Shown here: in pieces, positions 45,751-55,174 of the stretch | Position numbering within the stretch: the stretch's first letter is position 1 | Layout of the letters: the number at the start of each line of letters is the position of its first letter | Assembly (NCBI RefSeq): GCF_003385115.1 | Contig: NZ_QUNI01000011.1 | Location: forward strand, 62,001-126,000 | Source of the DNA: Flavobacterium aquicola | Lineage (GTDB): Bacteria; Bacteroidota; Bacteroidia; Flavobacteriales; Flavobacteriaceae | DNA: 64,000 nucleotides | Direction of reading: 5' to 3' | Notes under the pieces: model-generated | The model's database searches: none | The model's input: the letters and a program-made list of their open reading frames with translations, nothing else | What the model was told of the DNA's origin: nothing | Position numbers and translations under genes: made by a program

Positions 45751-46605
45751 TTACTCAGAAACCAAGTAAATTCCATCTTCTTTGATCTCAATTAGCTTTT
45801 CTTTATATAAAGCGCCAATTGCCTTTTTAAAGGTTTTTTTACTCATTTTTAGCACTGTTTTAATATCCTCTGGATGTGAATTATCAGTTAACCGCAGGAA
45901 ACCTCTGCTTGCCCTTAATTCATCCATGATTTTTTCAGCATTCGGTTCTATGCTTTGATACCCTTGAATTTGTAGTGCTACATCAATCTTATTATCAGGT
46001 CTGATAGTTTTTATGTAGCCGCGCATACGATCTCCGGTACGTATAGCATCATCATACACTTCATCTTTATAAAGCAGTCCTTTGTGTTTTTCATTGATGA
46101 TAACATTGATGCCCAATTCTGTAATGTGCGATACAATTAAATCAACCTCTTCACCTTTTTCAACAGTGAGGTGATCGTTCTTTAAAAATTGGTTTAATTT
46201 ACTGGAGGCTACTAAACGATTGGTTTTTTCATCTAAAAATAAATAAACTAAATAACGCTTGCCTTTCTCCATAGGCCGCGCCTGCTCCTTGAATGGCACC
46301 AGAATATCCTTCTCCATTCCCCAATCCATAAATGCTCCAATTTGGTTAATGTAATTTACTCGTAAAAGAGCAAACTCATTCAGAAAAATATAAGGTTCTA
46401 AAGTTGTCGCAACTGGGCGCTGTTCGTGATCCAAGTACGCAAAAACAATAAGCTCCTCACCTATTTCAAATTCATTTGGCACATATTTATTAGGCAGCAG
46501 TATATCATGTATTCCTTCTGGGTCTTTTTCTGGATTTCCCAAAAATAGACCAACTTTGGTATCACGTAATATAGTAAGTGTATTGTATTTTCCTATTTCA
46601 ATCAT
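45751..46605 (-). CDS. CvfB/YitL-family S1-like RNA-binding protein
   Basis: A 284-residue cytosolic protein matching the CvfB family, originally described as a virulence regulator in Staphylococcus with RNA-binding activity. It has three S1-like beta-barrels (about 1-210; ALLRVNYINQIGAFMDWGMEKDILVPF, DLIVSHITELGINVIINEKHKGLLYKDEV) and a C-terminal winged helix (about 225-284; VLKMSKKTFKKAIGALYKEKLIEI). It is transcribed alone between terminators. The RNA targets are unknown. Confidence 0.9.
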   Translation of the reverse strand: MIEIGKYNTLTILRDTKVGLFLGNPEKDPEGIHDILLPNKYVPNEFEIGEELIVFAYLDHEQRPVATTLEPYIFLNEFALLRVNYINQIGAFMDWGMEKDILVPFKEQARPMEKGKRYLVYLFLDEKTNRLVASSKLNQFLKNDHLTVEKGEEVDLIVSHITELGINVIINEKHKGLLYKDEVYDDAIRTGDRMRGYIKTIRPDNKIDVALQIQGYQSIEPNAEKIMDELRASRGFLRLTDNSHPEDIKTVLKMSKKTFKKAIGALYKEKLIEIKEDGIYLVSE

Positions 46606-46698
46606 TATCTTAAAATTCTTTGCCGTCTTTTTTAACGGACTATTTTATAAAGCGCAAAGATACGAAGTTTGAAAACGTGATTTATAAAACATTTTTAA

Positions 46699-46728
46699 TA
46701 AAAAAAGCGTCTTATTATAGACGCTTTT
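46699..46728 (-). terminator. Terminator of the DUF2853 gene
   Basis: AAAAGCGTCT (46703-46712) pairs with AGACGCTTTT (46719-46728) over a 6-nt loop; on the minus strand T-rich sequence follows. Confidence 0.75.
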
Positions 46729-46747
46729 GCAAATAATACACTTGAAT

Positions 46748-47089
46748 TTAATTGTAAGCACTTTCTCTTTGAAAATGCAGCGTTAGTAAATAGTAAACAA
46801 CTGCACGGTACTTATTTTTATTTGATTTTCCATATTGTTCTAATACAGTATCAATTCCTGCTTTAAGAGCTGGTCCATCGGGCAAACCTAATTTTTTTAT
46901 TAAAAAATTTTTCTTTACTGTTACTATTTCTGATTGCAGCGTGCCTGCTATTATCGACGAATCAGGATTATAAATAGACGGGCCACAGCCTATCGTCACT
47001 TTTGTTAATAGTTCCATGTCTGGATTAATTCCACATTTTTCTTTTAAGTCAGTGGCATATTTTACAATTAATACATCTTTTGCACTCAT
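46748..47089 (-). CDS. DUF2853 family protein
   Basis: A 113-residue cytosolic protein matching DUF2853: VLIVKYATDLKEKCGI, TIGCGPSIYNPDSSI, ALKAGIDTVLEQYGKSNKNKYRAVVYYLL. The fold is small and helical and no function is known. Members are widespread in Bacteroidota and Proteobacteria. It is monocistronic with its own terminator and no informative neighbours. Confidence 0.9.
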   Translation of the reverse strand: MSAKDVLIVKYATDLKEKCGINPDMELLTKVTIGCGPSIYNPDSSIIAGTLQSEIVTVKKNFLIKKLGLPDGPALKAGIDTVLEQYGKSNKNKYRAVVYYLLTLHFQRESAYN

Positions 47090-47251
47090 AATAATAAAAT
47101 TAAGTTGGTTAGAATATATAACTATCTCAAATTTAATAATTTATTTATTTATGTGTGCGATTTTTATTCATTATTTTTTCATAAAATGATTTTAAACGTT
47201 TTTTTATATCGAGAATTGTTCTTACACAATATTTAAGCCTTATTACTACAA

Positions 47252-48913
47252 TTACATTAACTCCTTAAAATACTGCAATAAAATATTATTATTTTCTAAT
47301 GTTGGAGTAAAAAATTCCAGCAGGCTTGGTCTGTCATTTTGAGCATACAGGGAATCCAATCCATTTATCATACTCTCTTCATCATTTGCCGTAAAATAAT
47401 TCAGACCAAACATTTTTGCCAAATGTTCAGCCGTCAGATGATGGAATGTTTCAAAAAAAGTATTAAAAACAGGAGTTTCTGAGTGACCAGGCAAAATTCT
47501 AAAAATCCCTCCTCCTCCATTATTAATCAGGATGATTTTAAAGTCTTTGGGGATATAATTATTCCAAAGCGCATTACTGTCATATAAAAACCCAATATCG
47601 CCAGTGATAAAAACGGTTGGTTTACCATTTGCAACCGCAGCTCCAATTGCTGTCGAAGTGCTTCCGTCAATCCCGCTGGTTCCTCTGTTGCAGAATACTT
47701 CAATCGATGAATCTATCGGAATTAACTGCGCATAACGTATAGCTGAACTGTTACTTATCTGCAGCTGACTGTTTTTAGGAAGACTCTCAATTACTTTCTC
47801 AAAAACCTTGAAATCTGTAAAAGGAATTTTGGACAAATAACTGTCATGTTTTTCTTTACGGAATTTTCTAAGAGTATCAAATCGGGAAAAATAATCACTC
47901 TCCACTTTTGATGTCAATGGCAAAAAAGCATTAAAAAAAGTATTAGGATCCAATTCGAAATGCTTTGTCAGACAGCCAAAAGTATCATACGCTCTTAATG
48001 TGTCAATGTGCCAATGGTGTTTTGGCTGGTATTTTCTCAAGAAAGCTTTAATACGTTTGGAAACAACCATTCCGCCAAAAGTGATCAAAATTTCTGGACG
48101 AAATGCCTCAAAATCTTCAGCTGTAAAAGGTGTAATGATTGTATCGATACTGGTAATGAAGCTTTCGTGATGCACATTCGAAGTATTCTCCGTCATAACC
48201 GCCACTGATTCCTTTTGAGCCAAAGCTTCAATAGTTGCTTCCGAAATTGAATTAGGTTCGTTAACACCTATCAAAACTAATTTTCGGGAAGTTTTGTTCC
48301 AAATATCAGCATACTTTTTTAAATCTTCCAAATCAACAGTCTGCGGTTCATTTGCGGAAGCGAAAACTTTACTATTGACACTTAAATCTGAAACAGTTTC
48401 ATATAAAGGTTCTTCAAATGGAGCATTGATGTGTACCGGTCCTTTTTTGTCGATCGCAGTATTAATCGCTTCATTTATTTTTATGTCGTTTTCTTCTGAA
48501 GCGTCTTCGAGTAAATTAGCATTGTACAGCGAATGATTCTCAAAAACATTCTGCTGACGAATGGTCTGTCCGTCACCAATATCAATCTTGCTTTGCGGTC
48601 TGTCTGCCGAAATAACAATAAGCGGAATCTCGCTGTAGAACGCTTCCGCAAAAGCTGGATAATAGTTCAGTAATGCCGAACCCGACGTACAAACCACCAC
48701 TGTAGGTTTACGGGTCTGCTGGGCAATTCCCAAAGCAAAAAAGGCGGCGGCACGCTCATCGGCGATGCTGTAACACTGAAAAGCGGGATTACTGGCAAAA
48801 CCTATCGTGAGAGGTGCATTTCTAGAACCGGGAGATATGATAATGTTGGTGATTTCTTTGGCTAAAAATATTTGAAGAATGCTTTGTGCTAATGGTATTT
48901 TGGGATAAATCAT
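47252..48913 (-). CDS. menD: MenD, 2-succinyl-5-enolpyruvyl-6-hydroxy-3-cyclohexene-1-carboxylate synthase
   Basis: MenD condenses isochorismate with 2-oxoglutarate in menaquinone synthesis, using thiamine diphosphate. The 553-residue protein is full length. It shows the N-terminal ThDP-binding domain (IIISPGSRNAPLTIGF, catalytic-type Glu region TNIIISPGS), the middle domain, and the C-terminal pyrimidine-binding GDIGFLYDSNALWNN motif with GGGGIFRILPG. Menaquinone is the usual respiratory quinone of Flavobacteriia. Other men genes are not in the window. GTTTAAAAGTTTAA repeats occur just upstream (about 48920-48955). Confidence 0.95.
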   Translation of the reverse strand: MIYPKIPLAQSILQIFLAKEITNIIISPGSRNAPLTIGFASNPAFQCYSIADERAAAFFALGIAQQTRKPTVVVCTSGSALLNYYPAFAEAFYSEIPLIVISADRPQSKIDIGDGQTIRQQNVFENHSLYNANLLEDASEENDIKINEAINTAIDKKGPVHINAPFEEPLYETVSDLSVNSKVFASANEPQTVDLEDLKKYADIWNKTSRKLVLIGVNEPNSISEATIEALAQKESVAVMTENTSNVHHESFITSIDTIITPFTAEDFEAFRPEILITFGGMVVSKRIKAFLRKYQPKHHWHIDTLRAYDTFGCLTKHFELDPNTFFNAFLPLTSKVESDYFSRFDTLRKFRKEKHDSYLSKIPFTDFKVFEKVIESLPKNSQLQISNSSAIRYAQLIPIDSSIEVFCNRGTSGIDGSTSTAIGAAVANGKPTVFITGDIGFLYDSNALWNNYIPKDFKIILINNGGGGIFRILPGHSETPVFNTFFETFHHLTAEHLAKMFGLNYFTANDEESMINGLDSLYAQNDRPSLLEFFTPTLENNNILLQYFKELM

Positions 48914-49051
48914 TTAAAAGGTTTAAAAGTTTAATGTTTAAAAGTTTAAAGAAAACTTCTAAAATTGTTTTGCAAAGTTACAAAGTTGCTGAAGCTTTTC
49001 TGCTGATTTTGGTCATAGTTTTCATAATTTTGAACGACAAATAAAACTTCC

Positions 49052-49552
49052 ATGAAAATTACCATCAGACCTTATCAAACTGAGGATACGCAAGCGATAT
49101 TAGACATTATCAATTATAACATTCTGCATTCGACTGCCATATATGATTATAACATTCGAAGTTATGAACTGCAGAAATCTTTTTTGGACGATAAAATCAA
49201 GAAGAACTTCCCCGTAATTGTTGCCGAAACAGACGGTAAAGTCGCTGGTTTTGGAATGTATGGTGAATTCCGATTTCGGGAAGCGTATAAATATACCGTT
49301 GAACATTCTGTTTATGTGGACAATGATTTTCACGGAAAAGGAATTGGCAAATTATTATTGCAGGAACTTATCGAATTGGCAAAAAAACAAAACCTGCACA
49401 CAATGATTGCCGTAATCGACGAAGAAAACCAAAGCAGTATCGATTTTCATGAGAAATTTGGATTCAAAACCGTTGGAGTAATTAAAGATTCTGCTTATAA
49501 ATTTGACCGCTGGTTACATTCGGTTTTTATGCAGTTGATATTGGAGTCTTAA
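49052..49552 (+). CDS. GNAT-family N-acetyltransferase (phosphinothricin acetyltransferase-like)
   Basis: A 166-residue cytosolic acetyl-CoA-dependent enzyme. It resembles the Pat/Bar subgroup: ILDIINYNILHSTAIYDYNI, then VAETDGKVAGFGMYGEFRFREAY, EHSVYVDNDFHGKGIGKLLLQELI (acetyl-CoA pyrophosphate-binding motif with HGKGIGK) and FHEKFGFKTVGVIKDSAYKF. The substrate is unknown; amino acids and their analogues are typical for this subgroup. It is divergent from menD and followed by an inverted-repeat cluster. Confidence 0.88.
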   Translation: MKITIRPYQTEDTQAILDIINYNILHSTAIYDYNIRSYELQKSFLDDKIKKNFPVIVAETDGKVAGFGMYGEFRFREAYKYTVEHSVYVDNDFHGKGIGKLLLQELIELAKKQNLHTMIAVIDEENQSSIDFHEKFGFKTVGVIKDSAYKFDRWLHSVFMQLILES

Positions 49553-49565
49553 AGTCAAAAGTCTT

Positions 49566-49636
49566 AAAGTCGAAAGTTGCAAAGTCTTCTTATTGCGACA
49601 TTAGCTTTGACTTTATGACTTTCAACTTTGGACTTT
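49566..49636. repeat. AAAGTC/GACTTT inverted-repeat cluster
   Basis: The 129-bp gap after the acetyltransferase holds four AAAGTC-type words on the left (arm 49566-49586) and inverted GACTTT words on the right (arm 49617-49636), differing by one base. It would form a long hairpin and could end the upstream transcript. The dus promoter box TATCTTTG lies at 49656-49663. Confidence 0.5.
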
Positions 49637-49681
49637 ATGACATGCAACTTTATAGTATCTTTGCAACTTTTATAAAACACT

Positions 49682-50629
49682 ATGAGTTTCACACTGCTTT
49701 CTTCACCCCTGCAGGGATTTACCGATTTTCGTTTTAGAAATGCTCAAAATAAATATTTCGGAGGAATAGACACTTTCTATTCTCCTTACATCCGATTGAA
49801 CGGAAAACTGGTTATTAAATCATCTTATGAACGTGATCTGCTACTTGAAAACAATAACACTTTAGAAGTAATTCCGCAGGTTATTACCAATGATGCCGAG
49901 GAGTTTTTATTTGTTTCCAAATATGTTAGAGAATTGGGATACAAAGAATTGAACTGGAATCTGGGCTGTCCTTATCCAATGGTAACCAAATCTGGAATGG
50001 GTTCTGGATTGATTAAAAATACTGAACAAATCAATAACATTCTGGATAGAGCACATTCCGAAACAGATATTATCGTTTCTATGAAAATGCGTCTGGGATA
50101 CGATACTACCGAAGAAATTCTAGATGTTTTACCAATTTTGGATAGGTATCCAATAAAAAATATTGCTATTCACGCCCGTATAGGCAAGCAGTTGTACAAG
50201 GGCGGTGTTCATTTAGATGCATTTCAGCAATGCATTGACAACACTAAACACAAACTGTATTATAACGGCGATATCACTTCGGTGGCTAAATTTCATGAAA
50301 TGCAGGAGCGTTTTCCTTCGATAGACCACTGGATGATTGGCCGAGGATTAATTGCTGATCCGTTTTTGCCTAGCATGATAAAAAATAATACTACTGAATA
50401 CCCTAAGAATAAAATGGAATTATTCAGTGCCTTTCACGATACTTTATATGAAGGTTATAGCGAATCTTTATCGGGGCAAACTCATATTTTGTTGAAAATG
50501 CACCATCTGTGGGAGTACTTTTCGGTTATCTTTTCGAATCCTCATAAAGTCCACAAAAACATCAAAAAAGCAAAAAGCATTCGAAATTACGAAGCTACAG
50601 TTAAGGAAATTATTGCCAAGGAAAAGTAA
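49682..50629 (+). CDS. dus: tRNA-dihydrouridine synthase (Dus family)
   Basis: An FMN enzyme that reduces uridines in tRNA to dihydrouridine. The 315-residue protein opens with LLSSPLQGFTDFRFRNA, a typical Dus start (SPMxGxTDxxFR). The catalytic Cys96 lies in NWNLGCPYPMVTKSGMGSGLI. Later motifs include IAIHARIGKQLYKGGVHLDAF, YYNGDITS and MIGRGLIADPFLP (phosphate-binding). It resembles the DusC-like group but the exact target position is not fixed by sequence. Monocistronic. Confidence 0.93.
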   Translation: MSFTLLSSPLQGFTDFRFRNAQNKYFGGIDTFYSPYIRLNGKLVIKSSYERDLLLENNNTLEVIPQVITNDAEEFLFVSKYVRELGYKELNWNLGCPYPMVTKSGMGSGLIKNTEQINNILDRAHSETDIIVSMKMRLGYDTTEEILDVLPILDRYPIKNIAIHARIGKQLYKGGVHLDAFQQCIDNTKHKLYYNGDITSVAKFHEMQERFPSIDHWMIGRGLIADPFLPSMIKNNTTEYPKNKMELFSAFHDTLYEGYSESLSGQTHILLKMHHLWEYFSVIFSNPHKVHKNIKKAKSIRNYEATVKEIIAKEK

Positions 50630-50729
50630 CCGCACCAATCCTTAAATCTTATAAGTTTCTGCAATAAATATGTAACGCCTTTGAGTGACTATGCTAATAA
50701 ATTTGCATATAATCTTAAACAAAATCGTC

Positions 50730-50924
50730 ATGAACCTAAAAAGATTTTTCGGAGGATTGCTTACTATTCTTGGTATAGCAGGGCTTATTTACACAGCAGT
50801 AATATTTGCAGATACATCAGGCGGAACAAGAGATGTTAAATCATTAATTATTTACGGAATCTTAGGAATTGTATTTTTTACTTCGGGAATAAGTTTGGTG
50901 CGAACAACCAAGGACGAATCGTAA
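50730..50924 (+). CDS. Small two-helix membrane protein
   Basis: From the ATG at 50730 the protein has 64 residues. Helices span about 5-24 (GGLLTILGIAGLIYTAVIF) and 36-54 (LIIYGILGIVFFTSGISLV). The start is supported by a -7 box TAAATTTG at 50698-50705, which excludes the upstream Met at 50685. Function unknown. Short genes of this type are common downstream of dus in related genomes, though I cannot confirm that here. Confidence 0.65.
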   Translation: MNLKRFFGGLLTILGIAGLIYTAVIFADTSGGTRDVKSLIIYGILGIVFFTSGISLVRTTKDES

Positions 50925-50925
50925 A

Positions 50926-50965
50926 AAAATAAAAAAGGAGTCTGTCGCTAGCAACAACAGACTCC
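50926..50965 (-). terminator. Terminator of the TonB-dependent receptor operon
   Basis: Stem GGAGTCTGT (50937-50945) with ACAGACTCC (50957-50965); on the minus strand CTTTTTTATTTTTTT follows. Confidence 0.75.
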
Positions 50966-50991
50966 ACAACAAACAAATTAAATTCTGAGAT

Positions 50992-53208
50992 TTAAAAGTT
51001 ATAGGTAATCATTCCTTTGAGGTAAAAAGGGGTTCCTGGCGTAAAATGAATTTCTTCGACAGGTGCAGGTTCATTCTGTAATCGTGATTCGGTGGCAAAC
51101 TGGGTTTCATTCCATTTGGTATTGAATAAATTTTGAATCGAAATACCAAATATTATCTTTTTATTGTAGGTATAATTTAGATTGCAATCAGCAACAAAAT
51201 AGCCTTTTGCAACTATCGAATTGTCTTCGTTTGCAGGTCTGTCATCCATATAACGATAACGGATTCCACCCGAAAAGTTTTTCCAATTCTGTAAACTGAT
51301 TCCGCCTGTAGTTGTAAATGCTGGTGCCAGCGGAATATAATTCTCTCCTTTTGGGGCGTCAATGCTTCTGGCGTGAGTATAATTTCCATCAAAATCAAAA
51401 AACAAAAAGTCATTCAATTGGTAACGCAAACCTAAATCCAGCCCCATTCTTTTGGTTTTCCCGCTAGTCTCAACAATTCCGGCATCGCCAACATACACAA
51501 ACTCTTGCTGTAAATACAAATACCATAAAGCCGAATTAACGATCAATTTTGGAAAAGGCTTCCAAATCGTACCAACATCAGTGCCTATAGCAGTTGGCAA
51601 AATTTCCTCTCCGCTATTCGCAACCACAACTCTGGTATCATTGGAGTGAAATCCCATCCCTGATTTTACAAAAAACTGTAAATCGTTATTTTCAGAATAA
51701 ATGAAATTTAACTTGGGAGAAATTTTTACCTTATCCTGAGTTTGTGGTTCATAATTAACCTGTAGTTTGTCCAAATAATTGAATTTAAAATAATCCAATC
51801 GAACCGCAGGATTTATAATCAGCTTGCCCAAAGTAATTTCGGTATTCAAATAAGTAAACATATTCGATTGATCGATATCGCCTAATTTTATTTGTTCCAA
51901 AGTGGTATTTCGGTTTACTGTGTGTGATAATTCGGTATCTTTTGTCTGATCGTTGCGGACACCAACACCAACTTGGTATAAAACTTCGGTTTCACCATAA
52001 AGATGCTTGTTATTCAATTCAGCATTTATCCCATAAATATTCCTGTCTTCTTTTTGACGAATTTGGTCGCCATTTATTGGATCTTCCAAGAAAAATGTAA
52101 AATTCGAGTACAGTTCAAATTGATAATTGCTGTAAAAAGTATTCGCTTTCAAGAAAGTATTTGCATCTATTGATTTATTTATCGCGACATTAAAATTAGT
52201 TCGGGAAGTATTTCCTCCTTCGGTATCATCAACCGAGCCAAATCTAGAAATTGTCCCTTCATCAACCAATCGCTGTGGAATTTGTCCGGAAGCATCCCAT
52301 TTGCTTGAAAAGCGCGAACCTAAAATAGAAACAGTACTATTATCATCCAAAACAGCAGAATATTTACCTAAAATATTAATTCGGTTAAAATTTTGAGGCG
52401 AATCAAACGGACCGTCAGTCATAATATATTCGGTTGCCAAATAAGCACTCTGCATTTTTTGCTTACCCAATAAATCAAATAAACCGATGGTTCTAAAAGT
52501 ATTGAACTGACCAATTTCAACACCAATACTACTGTTTTCCAGTTTATCCTTGGTTTTAAAATCAACATAACCCGCCGTGTTAAAATCACCCTTAGTGGCA
52601 TAATACGTTCCCTTTCCGAAATCTATTTTGTCGACAGTTTCCGGAATTACAAAATGCAAATCCGAATAGCCTTGCCCGTGCGCATGAGAAACCATATTTA
52701 CTGGTATTCCATCAACCGAAAGTGCTACATCAGTTCCATGATCCACATCAAATCCTCTCAAAAACATCTGCTCCGCTTTGCCTCCGCCCGCATGCTGACC
52801 TATAAACAAACCAGGAACTTTACGCAATATTTCCTGTGTGGAATTGACAGGCGAAGTTTCCAAATCAATCTTGGTAATCACATTCATAGCCGACAATTTT
52901 GGCTGGATGATAACTTCTGATAATTGAAAACTATCCGCTTCAAGAGTAATCAAAACCGTATCATTGGTTATTGTATAAGTTGTCTTTTTATAACCCAAAG
53001 CACTGATTTTCAAAATATTTTCGGCAGTTGTTTTTTCGATGCTAAAGACACCCAACTCATTAGTATGCGCATGACTTTCAGAGGTGGTATTTAGTACATA
53101 CGCATTTTCTATTGGGTGCCCGAAAGCATCAATAATTTTTCCATTTACAGTTTGGGCGTGAGAATACAAGCCAATAAAAGCGATTAGAATCAACAGCGTT
53201 TTTTTCAT
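50992..53208 (-). CDS. TonB-dependent outer-membrane receptor (HAHGQGY type)
   Basis: A 738-residue receptor. The signal peptide (1-18) is followed by a carboxypeptidase-regulatory-like domain (about 19-110, TVNGKIIDAFGHPIENAYVL), a plug (about 110-230) and a barrel whose C-terminus is PFYLKGMITYNF. The plug carries SHAHGQGYSDLHFVIPETVDKIDFGKG, a His-bearing motif seen in a subgroup of TonB receptors and suggestive of metal or polar ligand handling. It is the last gene of a minus-strand operon with a TPR lipoprotein (10 bp upstream) and two DUF4331-type proteins. Its ligand is unknown. Confidence 0.92.
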   Translation of the reverse strand: MKKTLLILIAFIGLYSHAQTVNGKIIDAFGHPIENAYVLNTTSESHAHTNELGVFSIEKTTAENILKISALGYKKTTYTITNDTVLITLEADSFQLSEVIIQPKLSAMNVITKIDLETSPVNSTQEILRKVPGLFIGQHAGGGKAEQMFLRGFDVDHGTDVALSVDGIPVNMVSHAHGQGYSDLHFVIPETVDKIDFGKGTYYATKGDFNTAGYVDFKTKDKLENSSIGVEIGQFNTFRTIGLFDLLGKQKMQSAYLATEYIMTDGPFDSPQNFNRINILGKYSAVLDDNSTVSILGSRFSSKWDASGQIPQRLVDEGTISRFGSVDDTEGGNTSRTNFNVAINKSIDANTFLKANTFYSNYQFELYSNFTFFLEDPINGDQIRQKEDRNIYGINAELNNKHLYGETEVLYQVGVGVRNDQTKDTELSHTVNRNTTLEQIKLGDIDQSNMFTYLNTEITLGKLIINPAVRLDYFKFNYLDKLQVNYEPQTQDKVKISPKLNFIYSENNDLQFFVKSGMGFHSNDTRVVVANSGEEILPTAIGTDVGTIWKPFPKLIVNSALWYLYLQQEFVYVGDAGIVETSGKTKRMGLDLGLRYQLNDFLFFDFDGNYTHARSIDAPKGENYIPLAPAFTTTGGISLQNWKNFSGGIRYRYMDDRPANEDNSIVAKGYFVADCNLNYTYNKKIIFGISIQNLFNTKWNETQFATESRLQNEPAPVEEIHFTPGTPFYLKGMITYNF

Positions 53209-53217
53209 AGGGGAATT

Positions 53218-54513
53218 TTATAATTGAATAATTTTAGTTTCAAAATTCGGACCTAATTCGTAAGTACTCTTTAGAAGTTCTTTCTTAATAGACGGAATTT
53301 TTTCGCTAAAATTATTCGATTTATAAATAGCTGCTAAGTGGTATTGCACTCTGGGCTCAAAGGATTTCCCAGCCACATGGCTTTGAGCAATTTCCAGCGC
53401 TTTTTTAACATTTCCAACATTATAATACGACCATGCTAATAAATCATACGAATCTGGTGTTGGTCTGTGATCCACTTCTATTTTAGCAATTTCTAATGCT
53501 TTTGGAGCTGTTTCTTTTTTATCTGCGAATAATAAAACATTGTATTTGTTGTACATAGCACCGTAATTATTAGTTTTCAGCATTGCAAAATACGCAGCTG
53601 TATTTATATTTTCTTCGGCAGAATTCCCTTCATACTGCGCAATCTGGGCTTTCAGCAGATAAAAATCGGGCGTGTTATGTGTTTTGGAAATTGTTTCAAT
53701 TATTCTTTTTGCTTCGGCAGTATTTCTTTCGTGCGAAAAAACAATCCATGCAATTCCTTTTAACGCATAGAAATAATTTGGATCTAATTTCAATGTCTGT
53801 AAATAACTATTATAAGAGTCTTGAATACGCCCTGCGTGACCATAAAAATCGCCCAAATTAGAGTAAGACCAAATTCGCAGTGTTTTATTGTCTTCTTTTT
53901 CGGCAATCGTTCTGGCTTTCTCCATAAATTGTATGGCTGTTGGTAAATCGCCTTTGTGATCGTTCCATTTAGCAATCCGAATTAAATAATCATAATCATT
54001 AAAGTCTTTGATCGCTTCAAGATTTTTGACTGCTTCATCGTAATTTCCCAGCTCCATATGCACATCAAAAAGTAATTTTTGAGTTTCTTTTTTTCCTTCA
54101 CCAATTGCAAAAGCCTTATTAGCCAAAACTAAAGCTTCTTTAAAACGATGCTGTGAAATATAATTTCTGGCCAAAGAACGCAAAGTTCCTACTCTGCCGT
54201 AATTATTGGCTTTATTGGCTTCTTCTAGAAGCGCTTCTGTTTTATACAAATTTTCAATGGCTCCAGTATATTCAAAAATTGTAGCATAATTGGTTGCTAA
54301 TTGTCCCAAATAAGTACTTTGATTTGGAGCTCTATCTAATTTATCTTCCCAAAAAACAATTTCTTTGTGAGCTAAATCAAGTGATTTATTATCTATTAAA
54401 TTCAAATATTGATCATAATCGTCAGCATTTGTAATTTGATCACTTGGTTTATTACTACAGCTTGCTAGCGCTATAACAAGTAACAATACCAAAATGTTTT
54501 TGACTGTTTTCAT
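53218..54513 (-). CDS. TPR-repeat lipoprotein
   Basis: A 431-residue lipoprotein with signal ending at Cys19 (LLVIALASC). The mature part is helical with several tetratricopeptide-like repeats (about 60-400; ALVLANKAFAIGEGKKETQK, YDEAVKNLEAIKDF, SYNSYLQTLKLDPNYFYALKG, SYYNVGNVKKALEIAQ). It lies between the DUF4331-type genes and the TonB receptor, 10 bp from the latter, and so is likely part of the same system, perhaps a periplasmic scaffold. That is inference from context. Confidence 0.88.
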   Translation of the reverse strand: MKTVKNILVLLLVIALASCSNKPSDQITNADDYDQYLNLIDNKSLDLAHKEIVFWEDKLDRAPNQSTYLGQLATNYATIFEYTGAIENLYKTEALLEEANKANNYGRVGTLRSLARNYISQHRFKEALVLANKAFAIGEGKKETQKLLFDVHMELGNYDEAVKNLEAIKDFNDYDYLIRIAKWNDHKGDLPTAIQFMEKARTIAEKEDNKTLRIWSYSNLGDFYGHAGRIQDSYNSYLQTLKLDPNYFYALKGIAWIVFSHERNTAEAKRIIETISKTHNTPDFYLLKAQIAQYEGNSAEENINTAAYFAMLKTNNYGAMYNKYNVLLFADKKETAPKALEIAKIEVDHRPTPDSYDLLAWSYYNVGNVKKALEIAQSHVAGKSFEPRVQYHLAAIYKSNNFSEKIPSIKKELLKSTYELGPNFETKIIQL

Positions 54514-54585
54514 AATAACTTATTTGTTTGTTGTTGAAAATAAAAACAGAACAAGCAGTAGGAACCTGTTCTGTTTTTAATAAAA

Positions 54586-55143
54586 TTACCAAGCTGTTGC
54601 TAAATATGGAAAATTGGTTCCAAATGCTATATCATTAGCATCAACGTGATCTGAAGTCAATTGAGGATTTGAAGTTCCGGCTGAACCGCCAAAAATCAAT
54701 AACAATTCAACATCAATTACATCATCAGCCAAAGCTCTTCCTGTTAGAACATTTGTCCCATCAAAAAAAGTGGTCTTTTTAGTCGTAGATACATTCAGTA
54801 CATCTGTAGCCAAAAGTCCTGTAAACGCAGCAGCTGATTGTCCCAAAGCATTCATATCATAAGCTGGATTCAAAGCCATCAGTCTCGATTGAAAAATCGA
54901 TTGATATTTGCTCCCCATAGCGGATGGAATAGCGGCATTAAAATCATCTTTTGGCTGTCCAGATGCAATAAAAACAGTGTTTATTGCTGGCCTGGCCATT
55001 TGATCCTGCTGTACATATGTTCCGGAAAAATCCATCATTTCGTTTCCTGTATTAGTATTATTGTCATCGTTATTATCACAATTTGCAGAAACCAATGCTA
55101 CTGCAAGTGCGATTGTCATCATTTTTAATTTATTCGTTTTCAT
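54586..55143 (-). CDS. DUF4331-like small secreted protein
   Basis: A 185-residue exported protein. The N-terminus MKTNKLKMMTIALAVALVSA is a signal; Cys22 follows (ANCDNNDDNNTNTG) but the lipobox is imperfect. The mature part resembles the C-terminal region of DUF4331 proteins: FDGTNVLTGRALADDVIDVELLLIFGG and TSDHVDANDIAFGTNFPYLATAW. It stands 31 bp before the fuller DUF4331 gene (55175-55825). The two together may represent one function split in two genes, or a duplication. The function is unknown. Confidence 0.7.
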   Translation of the reverse strand: MKTNKLKMMTIALAVALVSANCDNNDDNNTNTGNEMMDFSGTYVQQDQMARPAINTVFIASGQPKDDFNAAIPSAMGSKYQSIFQSRLMALNPAYDMNALGQSAAAFTGLLATDVLNVSTTKKTTFFDGTNVLTGRALADDVIDVELLLIFGGSAGTSNPQLTSDHVDANDIAFGTNFPYLATAW

Positions 55144-55174
55144 ACTATTATCTTTTAGTTTTTAATACTATTTC